The notes under the pieces are model-generated. The model did no database searches. It was not told the origin of the DNA and was given only the letters and a program-made list of their open reading frames with translations. A stretch of 64,000 nt of DNA, from contig NC_084798.1 of NCBI RefSeq assembly GCF_963169125.1, forward strand, positions 102,255,970-102,319,969. The letters run 5' to 3'. This DNA comes from Humulus lupulus (Eukaryota; Streptophyta; Magnoliopsida; Rosales; Cannabaceae). Made by a program: the position numbers and the translations under genes. The stretch's first letter is position 1. Each line of letters opens with the position of its first letter. Shown in pieces: positions 12,463 to 22,943 of the stretch.

Positions 12463-12480
12463 TGGTGCTTTCATGGAGAG
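12463..12480 (+). other. Primer-binding site of element B
   Basis: TGGTGCTTTCATGGAGAG begins three bases after the LTR end, with the TGG expected from pairing to a tRNA CCA end. Element C has the same site with two base changes at 54225-54242. I do not assign the tRNA. Confidence 0.8.
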
Positions 12481-12507
12481 CTTGATACAGCATCGTTGAG
12501 AAGACCA

Positions 12508-15293
12508 ATGGCGAAAACTACCAGGAAAACTGGACAGGCGGCCGGCGCTACACCATCTAACCCGCCTCCTCCTCCTCCTCCAAACGTTGCTGAAGATGAG
12601 CCACATTTGAAATTTAATGAGGAAGAAATGGATGACGCGACACTAAAGAATACCCTAGGGGCATTACATGAGGAGCTGGCCAATCTGAGGGCCAGCCAGG
12701 AAAGTGCTGCCGAAATCATGGCGCGGCAGCAACAAGAAATTGAGCGGCAATGCCTGGAGCTGAGTGAAAGGCAGGCGGAGATGGACCGTCGCTAGAGGGA
12801 GGCCATGGCAGCCCTCGAGGCAGCCTTACAGTTGGCTAGGAATCAGGCTGCACCTGCCTCGCAGCCTGATCAACCCGCGGATGGGCCACCCCTGAGGGGT
12901 CCCAATCCTAGCCCGCCTATCCAACCCTCGAGCCCACAAAGGCCCGAGCAGCCACCGGTGCCTCAGGACGATGTCCCGCTAGGAGACCCTGAAGCACAAC
13001 CTCCATCCCAAACTGGTCGCGGCAATCCCCCGCAGCAGAGGCAGAATAGGACTGGCAGCAGCCTCGCAGTCCTAGACACCATAGGGGCGACGAGCCTAAT
13101 CTTCCGAGCAGAGGACAGCATCCTCCTGGCAACAGGAGGAACTCAGAGTTAGGCTTTACGGTCCGAGGCTCCCCACGGCATGAAAATGCACGGGAACCTA
13201 ACGAACAACACAGACCGCCCTCTAACGCTCGGGAGGTTCCAGCCCGGGAAGGCAATCGAGGGAACAGTCGATCCCACCATAGCCAATCAAGATTCAGAGA
13301 TGGCCATGGTTATAATGAGGCCGACTCAGGCAGAGGGAATTCCGGTCGGAGAAATGAAGAAAGAGGTGGAGGCAGAAGCCACCTACCTCAAGATGACCAA
13401 CCCGACAGACGGGACGCTGGGGGGTAGCCTAGAAAAAATAACGTCTTCAACCGGCTTGGAGCTAGCGAGCAGCGGAGGAGAGATGAGGACTTGAGAGATG
13501 TACTCAACGATCGCCGCGAGCGGCACGGAGAGTACGTCCCCCCAACACCAGAGGCCACGACGATTCCTGGCGCTGCACAGGCCCAGATAGATGCCCTCAA
13601 TGAGGTAGTGCAGTAGCTGGTCGGGGGAAGAACATCTTACATCGACCACAACAGGAGGAAAGGCACTCCTTTCATCTAGAGGATAGCTATGGAAAAAACT
13701 CCTAGCAAGTTTAAAATACCTACGCTTCCAAACTTTGATGGGTATGGTGACCCAGTATCTCATGTCAACAAGTTTGAGATACAAATGGACATTCAGAAAG
13801 TGTCCGAGGACGCTCGGTGCAGGATTTTCCATGTGACACTTTTTGATGCCGCACAGGAGTGGTTTTTTAAATTCCCTCCTGCAAGTATAGTTTCCTGGGA
13901 AATGTTCGTAAAGGAGTTTTACGAACAGTTCTACGCGGGTCGTGTGCACCCGACTGAGGCAAACCAGCTGGTTGAAATACGCCAACAAGATGGAGAACCA
14001 CTAAAAGACTACGCCCAGTGCTTCATGCGAGCAGCTGCTGGAGCAAAAACAGTGGGAGACGAAGGCAAAATGATGTCCATAACCGCAAGGGTTAAGCACC
14101 GCACGCCTCTCTGGGAAAGCCTCCGAAAACATGGGGTTAGAACTACCCAGGAATTCTTTGATCGGGTTGATCGCAACATCAAGCTCGAAGATGCCATCGC
14201 CAACGAAGGAAAGCCCCCAGGCAAGGACAAGGGGACCGCCGAGCCCGCCAAAGCCGCCAATGGGTCCAAGCCCAACGGCAACAGCAAAGGCAACGGGAAC
14301 GGCAACGGCAATGGCAAGAATGGGGGGAAACGACCACACAATGAGCCTTCCGCCTCTGACAATAAACGATCCAAGGGTAACCATTATGAACCTCGGTTCA
14401 CTAACTATACTGCCCTAGTTGAGTCTCGGGGAGAAGTTTATCAGGCCACGAGTTCCAGCGTGCCTTATAAGAAGCCTGCCCCCATTCGAAAGGATATTTC
14501 AAGAAGAGACACTACCAAGTTCTGTCGTTATCATAACGACTACGGACATGATACCAACGAATGCAACCAGCTGAAGGATGAGATCGAGTTCTTTATTAGA
14601 CAAGGACACTTGAGAAGATATATATGGGCCTTGGGAAATTCCCAACGAGAAGCTCCAGGTGGCAACGAGCAAGCGCCCACGTACCAACGCTCGCAACCTT
14701 TACAGCCTGACCCCGTAACTGGCACATTGTTAACCATCTGTGGAGGCCCGCACCTCGCGGGAAACAGCGGAAAGGCCAGAGAACGATATGCTCGGACTCT
14801 GCGCCACGACCAGGATATCGAGATGATGACTGTGGATGACCGCACGCCGAAAAAGGCTCGATCAGAAGAAGGCAAAATAACTTTCTCTGATAGTGATGCC
14901 CAACATGTCCGGTTCCCACATTCCGATCCGCTGGTCGTGGATATCCAAATGGCCAACATGATGGTGAAGAGAGTGCTGGTTGATACAGGAAGTTCAGTGA
15001 ATATCCTGTATAAGTCTTCGCTGGAACGCATGAGGTTGTCCGTTAAGGACTTGGAGCCCTGCAACCAAACAATATACGGCTTCTCTGGTGAGGGACTCAC
15101 CCCCGCAGGATCAATCAAACTACCAGTGACAGCAGGAACTGCACCTGCTACCAGGGCATTACTCGCTACTTTCATAGTGGTCGATTGTCCCTCGGCATAC
15201 AATGCGGTCGTTGGAAGGCCTATACTGGTTGATCTACAGGCCGTCACCTCTATGTGGCACTTAGCCATGAAATTCCGACAGATGCAGGGGTAG
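12508..15293 (+). pseudogene. gag and protease of Tat element B
   Basis: The start at 12508 (MAKTTRKTGQ) follows the PBS by about 30 bases and matches the start of C. The N-terminal part is a proline-rich stretch, an acidic helix-forming segment and another proline-rich region. It is broken by a TAG at 12793, frame changes between 13150 and 13690, and further stops near 13615 and 13678. An uninterrupted 534-codon frame then runs 13689-15293. It has the retrotransposon Gag core (AQEWFFKFPPASI, residues 55-75), a C-x2-H-x4-H-x4-C zinc motif (CRYHNDYGHDTNEC, about residue 279-292) and aspartic protease with VDTGSS near residue 431-436. A VVGRP motif near residue 507 probably belongs to protease. 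Gag forms the particle and protease cleaves the polyprotein. Confidence 0.9.
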
Positions 15294-18200
15294 GACGCGT
15301 GTTGGGAAACCAGAGGGAGGCTAGGGAGTGCTACAATGCCTTAGTCACGAAGGCGAAGAAGGGAACGTCAAGGAATACTCCCCCAGATAGGTTACAGATG
15401 GAAATTGATACACAAGCCCAATCCGGTGAAGAAGTCACCAAATAGGGTGTTGCCCAAAGTGAGGATAGAGATTTAGATCCTCGCTTTGGGGATTGTGAAG
15501 AAAATGTTGGACCCGTCGAGGACCTAGAAGAGGTCCAACTTGACGAGAAAGACCCGACCAGAGTCGTGAAGGTCGGGAAAAACTTAGAACCCACCACGAA
15601 ACATGCACTGGTGGATTTTTTGTGGAAGAACCAGGAAATCTTTGCCTGGTCGCACAAAGACATGGCTGGGATAGATTCTACAGTCATAAGCCATGTCCTG
15701 AACATAGACAAGAGTTTTCCACCCGTGCAACAAAAAAGAAGGCTGCTCAATAAAGAACGATCGAGAGCCTTAAAAGAAGAAGTTGAGAGATTAAAGGAGA
15801 ATGGGTTCATCAGGGTGGCATTTTATCCATCGTGGGTCTCTAATCCAGTACTGGTTCCCAAGCCTAATGGCAAATGGCGAACCTGTGTGGATTTTACAGA
15901 TCTCAATAAAGCCTGCTTGAAGGATTTCATCCCACTCCCAAGGATCGACTAGTTGGTCAATGCTATTGCAGGACACGAGATCCTCTCCTTCATGGATGCA
16001 TACTCAGGCTACAATCAAATCAGCATGCATCCCCCTGACGAGGATCACACCAGCTTTCGAACCGATACGGGATTATACTGTTATAAAGTAATGCCCTTCG
16101 GACTGAAAAACGCAGGTGTGACTTACCAGCAGTTAGTTAACCACATGTTTAAAGAGTTGATCAGAGTAAACATGGAGGTATACGTGGATGATATGCTGGT
16201 AAAGTCGAAAAAGGCGGAAGGACATGTGAAGGATTTGCAAGAGTTTTTCGATGTATTGAACAAGTACCAGATGAAACTAAATCCTCTCAAATGTTCCTTC
16301 GGAGTTGGATCAGGGAAGTTTTTGGGGTTCATTGTTAATTCAAGAGGAATTGAGGCCAACTCCGACAAGATAAAAGCCCTGATCGACATGAAATCTCCAG
16401 AGAAGATCAAAGATGTACAAAGTTTAAAGGGAAGAATTGCAACCCTAAGTAGATTTATTTCCAAGTCAACGGATAAGTGTGTCCCTTTCTTCAATCTACT
16501 TAGGGGCAATAAGAAATTTGAATAGACAGGAGACTGCGAGCAAGCTTTTCAGGCCTTGATAGCCCATATGGCACAACCTCCTATTTTATCAAAGCCTATC
16601 GAAGGAGAAACTTTGTTTATCGACCTGGCGATCACTGAAGTTGCTGCTAGTGCGGTACTAGTACGAGAGGAAGAAGGCGTACAAAAAGCGGTTTACTATG
16701 TAAGCAAAAGGCTGATCGGAGCAGAGCTGAGGTATCCTCCCATCGAGAGGTTAGCATACTGCTTAATCTTTGCCTCAAGGAAGCTACGTCCTTACTTCCA
16801 AGCCCATCCTATTATAGTCTTAACTGACCAGCCCCTTCGGCAAGTCCTCCAAAAACCAGAGGCGGCTGGGCGTTTATTAAAATGGGCAGTCGAATTGGGG
16901 TAGTTCGATATTACATATTAACCGCGAGCAGCAGTAAAAGGACACGTCTTGGCTGATCTTATTGCAGAGTTCACCGAACTCCCAAAGAGCGAGCAGTGCG
17001 AACAGCCTAATGCGCCTGAGCCTCAAGGTGAAGCTCCTTCGTGGAAGTTATTCATAGATGGGTCGTCAAACGAATCTCACGCAGGAGCAGGAGTGATCTT
17101 GATAACGCCAGAAGGGCATCAATTTCATTGCGCCATTAGATTTGACTTCACCACATCAAATAATGAAGCCGAATACGAAGCACTCCTCGCTGGATTAAGG
17201 ATGGCAAAAGACATGAGCATAAAGGCGCTGGATATTTACAGTGACTCACAGCTGGTAGTGAATCAAGTTCTAGGGGAATATCAAGCGCGAGGCCTTAAAA
17301 TGGTGGCCTACTTGAACAAAACTAAAGACCTGTTAGCCCAGTTCACGAAGTATACCCTCTAGGAAATACCCCGGGATCAAAATTCGAACGCAGATACCTT
17401 AGCCAAACTCGCGAGCGCGAAAGATGCTGATACTTTGAACATTGTGCCAGTAGAAAGATTGAGTGAGCCAAGCATACGAGCAATTGAAGCCAGTATGGAA
17501 ATCCGAATGGAAGATACATGGATGGCGCCTTACTTGGAGTATCTGACAAATGGTGTACTACCAGCAGATAGAAACAAGGCCAGAACTCTTCAAAGGCAGG
17601 CTGCTAGGTATATACTGGTCGATAACGTTCTATACCGAAGGGGATATTCCATGCCACTGCTCAGATGTATTACACCAGAGAAAGCTAAAGAGCTAATGAA
17701 GGAAGTACATGAAGGCTTCTGCGGGGATCACGCTGGGGGGCAAAGTTTGGCGAAAAAGATTCTAAGGCAGGGTTATTTCTGGCCAACTATGAACGAAGAT
17801 TCAATGGAGTTTGTACGAAAGTGCGATAAATGTCAAAGATTTTCAAAAATCCCACGCGCAGCTCCAAACGAATTAAAACAGATGCAAAGTCCTTGGCCTT
17901 TTGCAGTATGGGGAATAGACTTGATTGGGTCCCTGCCAATGGGAAAAGGCGGAGTGAAGTACGCAGTTGTAGCAGTCGACTATTTCACCAAATGGGCCGA
18001 AGCTGAACCGCTCGCTACCATAACGACCAAGAAAGTTCTTGACTTTGTCATCAAGAACATTGTTTGCCGATATGGTTTGCCCCGAAAAATCATCTCAGAC
18101 AACGGCACCCAATTTGACAGTGACCTATTCACCGACTTCTGCAAAAGGCACGAAATTATCAAAAGCTTTTCTTCAGTCGCGTATCCACAAGAAAATGGGC

Positions 18201-18754
18201 AGGTCGAAGCAGTGAATAAAACGCTTAAGGACACCCTGAAGAAAAGACTTGAAGACACTAAAGGAGCATGGCCAGAACAGCTGCCTGAAGTACTCTGGTC
18301 GTATAGAACTTCTCATCGAATAGCTACAGGTCACACTCCGTTTTCCTTAGCATACGGGTATGAAGCTATGTTTCCCATCGAATTAGATTGCCCCTCACAT
18401 CGATGCATTACATACGACCAGGGCCAGAATAGCCAACTAATGATGGAGTCCCTAGACTCAATTGAGGAGATACGAGAAAGAGCCCAACTACAAGTTGCTG
18501 CGTACCAGCAAAAGGTCGCCCGATATTTTAACTCAAAAGTAAAAGAAAGAAAATTCAACGTCGGAGATCTAGTGCTACGACGAGTTTTCTTGAACACCCG
18601 CGACCCCACTGCTAGAGTACTCGGACCAAACTGGGAAGGACCTTACCAGATTGAAGAAGTCCTTCATCCGGGCACTTACAAACTTGCACGCTTAAATGGA
18701 GATCTCGTTCCACGCTATTGGAATGGAGAACACCTGCGCAAGTATTATCAATAA
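15294..18754 (+). pseudogene. pol of Tat element B: reverse transcriptase, Ty3 RNase H, archaeal-like RNase H, integrase
   Basis: One reading frame covers almost all of pol, broken by isolated stops near 15443, 15950, 16523, 16901, 16919 and 17360. Reverse transcriptase (about 15690-16420) shows PKPNGKWRTCVDFTDLNKAC, FMDAYSGYNQI, MPFGLKNAG and YVDDMLVKSKK. The Ty3-type RNase H covers about 16610-16860. The second RNase H (17040-17340) starts FIDGSSNESHAGAG and carries NEAEYEALLAGL and YSDSQLVVNQV, so the acidic catalytic positions look conserved. Integrase follows. At least four of the six stops can be explained by CAG to TAG or TGG to TAG. This is the best-preserved pol in the window, but it cannot give a full polyprotein. 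Confidence 0.93.
17435..18754 (+). CDS. Uninterrupted integrase frame of element B (439 codons)
   Basis: This frame holds the whole integrase domain without a stop. The N-terminal zinc finger is visible as VHEGFCGDHAGG then CDKC. The catalytic triad fits DD35E: Asp about residue 162 (GIDLIG), Asp about 222 (SDNGTQF) and Glu about 258 (QVEAVNK), with 35 residues between the last two. The C-terminal part ends with GTYKLARLNG and RYWNGEHLRKYYQ; no chromodomain follows, as expected for Tat. It joins reverse-transcribed DNA to the host chromosome. It is normally part of the pol polyprotein, so the apparent start at 17435 is only the first Met after a stop. Confidence 0.88.
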   Translation: MNIVPVERLSEPSIRAIEASMEIRMEDTWMAPYLEYLTNGVLPADRNKARTLQRQAARYILVDNVLYRRGYSMPLLRCITPEKAKELMKEVHEGFCGDHAGGQSLAKKILRQGYFWPTMNEDSMEFVRKCDKCQRFSKIPRAAPNELKQMQSPWPFAVWGIDLIGSLPMGKGGVKYAVVAVDYFTKWAEAEPLATITTKKVLDFVIKNIVCRYGLPRKIISDNGTQFDSDLFTDFCKRHEIIKSFSSVAYPQENGQVEAVNKTLKDTLKKRLEDTKGAWPEQLPEVLWSYRTSHRIATGHTPFSLAYGYEAMFPIELDCPSHRCITYDQGQNSQLMMESLDSIEEIRERAQLQVAAYQQKVARYFNSKVKERKFNVGDLVLRRVFLNTRDPTARVLGPNWEGPYQIEEVLHPGTYKLARLNGDLVPRYWNGEHLRKYYQ

Positions 18755-19437
18755 ACAGTCCTTCTTAAAGGACTGGCTTGTATTAATTTTTACTTTTTAC
18801 AAGTTTCGAAAAAGGGTTAGCCACGTTGTATGGCTAATCGCTTAAAAGTGTAAGATCTTTTCTAAGATCACTCGTAAAGACATGATTAGTCCATTTTTAA
18901 TACGAGATTATAAGGGACTGTGCGCAGCCAGTCATTCTTGCCAACCTTTGTAAATTTATTTTACAAGTATTTTTTCATTACGTGTGTTGTTTTGCTGTAT
19001 TATAAGTGCTACGTTTTCTACCGAGCAGCAATGTTTGCATAGGTTGTGGTCAAGGCAAGTGACCAAGGACCTAAAGCTGCTCGATCACTTGGGGGGCACA
19101 TAAGGTACATCGATAGCAAAGCATACCAAAGGGTATGTAAACACATGAACAAAATGAGTGAAAGCATGCTACGGTACTTAGAGTACTTTTCAAAATTTAT
19201 ATTTTGTTAAGTCGAGCCAAAGTACTATGCTAAGTTCGGTCATGCGAACAAATGTTATAATAAAAAGAAAATATTATAATATCATAAGGCATTCTTTTAC
19301 ACCGCAAGCATCACTGCTTGGATGTAATTGTTTGACGTAAAAGGAAAAGTTGCTGCCCGTACAACAAAATTAAAAGTAACAATTGTCTTTACATCACGAC
19401 CCGTGGGTCGTGTAATCGAACAGAAATAAAAATAAGT
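18755..19437. other. Conserved non-coding spacer between pol and antisense gene, copy B
   Basis: Collinear with the spacers of A and C, including the AAGGGTT box, two TGATC/GATCA segments around 18840-18880 and the internal PPT-like tract. I see no gene. Both pol and the antisense gene end into it, so it probably carries both polyadenylation regions. Confidence 0.75.
19087..19098 (+). promoter_or_regulatory. Internal polypurine-tract-like site, copy B
   Basis: ACTTGGGGGGCA shares CTTGGGGGGCA with the true 3' PPT of the same element (22931-22943). It lies about 330 bases after pol and about 3.85 kb before the 3' LTR. Possible second plus-strand primer site. Confidence 0.5.
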
Positions 19438-22069
19438 TTAAGGAGCAGGAGGGTCTTGCTCAACATTCTGGTTGGTTGCATCGTCAGCAACTCCTCCTTC
19501 CTCTTCGACCGCGGATGGCTGGATGCTTGGGGGTAGCGGGGACCCTTGCTCTTTCTTCTTCTTCAGCCAATCGAGCAGTGCAGCGGGCCAACTCAGCATT
19601 CTTGGCATCTTCTGGAAGGTAGTTAAAGTTGGCACCCCAGTTGTGTTTCCAAAAATCGTAGAAACACCGAAGTGTTGCATTCTTATACCTTTCCAGATCT
19701 TTGGCATTGGCGAGCTTCAGCTGCTCTACTTGGCTCTCAAGAACAGCTATGGCCTTGTCCTTATCTAGGAGTTCCTCCTTGAGCCTCTTGACTTCACGAT
19801 ATTGGACTCAGCTGGAATCCTGGTATTCATCCCTCTGCTTCTTCATGGATGCCTTAGAAGACTCAGCCTCTGCCAGCTTTGCCACCGCAGCATCCTTCTG
19901 TTGGGTGACCACCTCCAACTCCCCAGCGTGCCTGGCTTCTGCAGCCTGAAGCTCCTCATTAGCCTTCACCTGGTACCCCTCAATGTCCTTTACCCGAGCC
20001 TGGTCGATGGTAGCCTGGGCACGGGTGCGAGCAGCCGTTGCAGTCAGCATGGCCTATGGTCAAAGGATAAAGTTAGAATCTATTACAAGGAAGAAAAAAT
20101 GAAAGCCAAAGAGATAAAAAATGCTTACACTGGCAATTTCGTTTAGAGCCCTGTTTAGGATTTGATCGACCCCCATATTCTCCGCCTCAGCCATCGCCTC
20201 CTTGCAGCGGTCGTACCTCATGATGTGTGCAAGGCGATCCTTTGCTGCTTGCAAGGTGCGGTGTGAAAGTTTGGCCCCAGGAACTTCAGCTAGCTGGGAC
20301 TGTTCTTTCGTGGCTGCAGGTGTGCGATTCATAGCAGTGGGCGGGGTTTCTTATTCAACAGGAGCCGAAGGCTGAGCAGAAGCTTGCCCAGTTGGTGCAT
20401 CCTTGGAAGGATCTTCTGTTCGATCCTCCTTGGCAGGAGCTCCTTGGATCGATTCGCCATTATGCCTCCTGGATGTCTTTCGTCAAACCAGGGGGACTTC
20501 TGCCTCCTCTTCAGCCTGGTACAAATCAAAGACTTTGGGAGTGGCCATCTCTGTGTACAAAGAAAAAAGTGCAGATGATAAGATAAAGGCGGATGAAAAC
20601 TCTTGATAAAACAGAAAAGAGGTCACAAAGTTTAATACCCGAGCTACAACTACTGGTCGCTATACTACTGAATCTATTAGTCATACACTCACTATCTGGC
20701 ACGAAGAAGTCTGGCCCTAGATTTGGAGTATACGTAAAATTGCCATCCCCGTCAAACAAGTGACAGGGAATTGGCAAGTTATTTACATGAAAAATAACAG
20801 TACCGTTTTCATCGGAGGATTCATCCAGGTCTATAACAGACTCTGTTGCCTTTTGTTTCCCCTTGCCTTGGGGCGCAGAAGGCCTCTCTGCGGAAGGGTC
20901 GCCAGTGGGTTCCCTGATTGTAACCCCCATTGGCCTCCTTTGGGGAGGGGACACTGGGGGTTTCTGCTCGGGATCCCCCTCGGCCGTGGCATCAGCTAGC
21001 ACAGGTCCTCTTGTTTCATGGCGAGGAGCCAGGAGGCCAGATAGCCTCAGATTTTCGTCAGTGACCAGGGACTTGACGCTTTTGTCTGCGTCTGCCATCT
21101 CGGCCAGTGCGTTGGACCTCAACACCATGTTTGGTGTTGGGGTCGGACGTAACCATGGTCCTGAAAGGCAAAGTGTGCTTTAAGAAAAATGCAGAAGAGT
21201 TTGCTATGGAAAAGTATCGACCAGTAAGAGTAGCATTTACCTCAACGAGCAAAGGCCAGGTTGTTGGCGGTCATGTCTGGTGTGAGGAAGTACTCCCTAC
21301 TGTACTGCCCCACGTTGGAGATATGGGTAGTGTCACTCAGAAAAGTTCGGCTAGTTTCCTGGTGACAGAGATGGAAGAAGCCTTTCCCGTACTGTTGAGG
21401 GTTGGACTTAAGGTCAAAGAGAAAATTGACCTCGTGAGGAGTGGGTTGCGGCCATTTTTTAAGTTTGTATAGGATATAGAGTGCGGCCAGCATTCTATAC
21501 CCGTTTGGAGTAATTTGAAAGGGGGCGACACCAAAATAGTTGGCTACCCCCTGATAGAAAGGATGTAGAGGAAGGATAGCCCCCGCCTCTATATGATATC
21601 TGGAGCAAGCACTGTATACACCCCCGGGAAGGTTAGCCCTTTGGTCCGCAGCTGGAATTTTGAGATTAACCCCTGTAAGAGGATACTTCCTGCGATAGTT
21701 GGCAAACATCCGAGGAGTCACTTGGCTGGTCGGGGAAAGATACCACTCGACATCAGGAAGGTTTTGATGCCGAGGGCAGGCCCTGACTTGGATACGAGGG
21801 TCTGGGGTGGCATTTTCTCGACCACTGGTCGAGGGAACCCTAGTTTATGAATCAGGCTGGGCAGGAGAGTTTGGGCTATTTTCGGAGTTAGGTCTTTTCT
21901 TGCCTAAGGACTTAGAGCGGGCCATTTGAGGTGGTGATGGACGAGGTCTAGGAGAAGATCATGAAAACGGAATCTCATGAACTCGGTCGATCAGTTGTTC
22001 TTCGCCTTCGAGCAGCTGGGCAAGAAGATCGTCGTCGATGGGCCGTTCACCTCCCCACAAATCTGGCAT
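19438..22069 (-). pseudogene. Antisense spliced gene of Tat element B (Transposase_28-like protein)
   Basis: Exons from the ATG at 22069: 22069-21241, 21160-20639, 20550-20129 and 20053-19438. Introns are 80, 88 and 75 bp, GT...AG, and the reading frame is kept across all three joins. Domain order matches A: N-terminal ERPIDDDLLAQLLE, conserved block PLHPFYQGVANYFGVAPFQ through FFHLCHQETSRTF, a middle segment with LPIPCHLFDGDGNF, a variable low-complexity part, a helix with MGVDQILNRALNEIAS, then a coiled coil ending FYDFWKHNWGANFNYLPEDA. The few stops include codons near 21845 and 21960, TGA at the exon 1 end, and codons near 20340, 20490 and 19808. No catalytic motif is recognised. It may be a captured and co-opted cellular-type gene, but its role is unknown. 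Confidence 0.82.
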
Positions 22070-22720
22070 TAAAGTCTGCAAATAGAAGAATGGGGAGGTG
22101 AGGATGAAGAATTTTGAAAGTTTTTTTTAGAATAATGCTGGTCGAGTATAAAAGTTAAGCTTTTATACAGCAGCATTCTAACAAAAAACTAAACTTTTTC
22201 ACGCGAACAGTTTGAGAAACAGATCAAAAGTGAAAGCAAAAAGTTTTTTGAAAAATCTTTTTCAACTCCTCTTAGGGCGGGAAAAACCTAGTTTTTCAAC
22301 TGGCATAAAAATCGAATTTTCACTTTGGTTTTACGTCCTAAGGCCATGATCTTAACTATCAAACTAACTCGTAACACCTTAGTAACAGAAAAATATCACG
22401 CAACATTCAATTTCACCTATTACACCCCCTACTGACATGCATCTCAACCCAGAAACGAATGAACCCAACAATCGACCTATAGAAGCATGCACGACAAAAA
22501 TATAAAGCGTAAGAGTCCAGAAACTTACCAGGATGAAGATCATGGAGATTTGAAAGACTTTTCGGGCGTAAAAGGACTCACAGACTAAATCTTGGAACGC
22601 CGAAGGATGGTATTTAGAGGGAAACAAGAGCTCTGGTGTTAGGGTTTCTTTAAAGAGTGATGGATTGCGTAAAAAGGAAAGGGAAACTTCGAAGAGGCTA
22701 TATATATATTTTTGTCTGGA
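22070..22720 (-). promoter_or_regulatory. Promoter, non-coding exon and 5'-UTR intron of the antisense gene in B
   Basis: Reading the minus strand: TATATATATAGCC (22711-22699), a leader exon ending at 22529 with donor GTAAGTTTC, a 453-bp intron (22528-22076), acceptor TTTGCAG, then the ATG at 22069. A and C have the same order and nearly the same intron length. The intron contains the hairpin arms GTATAAAAG (22146-22154) and CTTTTATAC (22160-22168). Confidence 0.7.
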
Positions 22721-22930
22721 AGCATTAAAAGGAAGTAATCATCAGCTTCCCCTTTTTCGAAGTATGGGGAAGAGTGATAGCCGTCGAAACGTTACTTGGG
22801 AAGCGAAAAGCCGTGATTAGACAAGGGTAGGTTGCTTTTTCCAAAAACACACGAAGGGTTCTGACAGGTATGGTGGGGTAACCGAAGGATCGTTTCCTCA
22901 AAATTTTATTTATTGCTCATAATAAATAAA

Positions 22931-22943
22931 CTTGGGGGGCAAA
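22931..22943 (+). other. Polypurine tract of element B
   Basis: CTTGGGGGGCAAA lies directly before the 3' LTR and would prime plus-strand DNA synthesis. C has the same tract at 44573-44585 on the minus strand. Confidence 0.88.

Noticed and set aside
14001..15268. Long minus-strand frames (up to 242 codons) opposite gag-protease of B
   Set aside because: The sense strand carries clear Gag, zinc and protease motifs. The antisense frames have no domain and are not kept in C.
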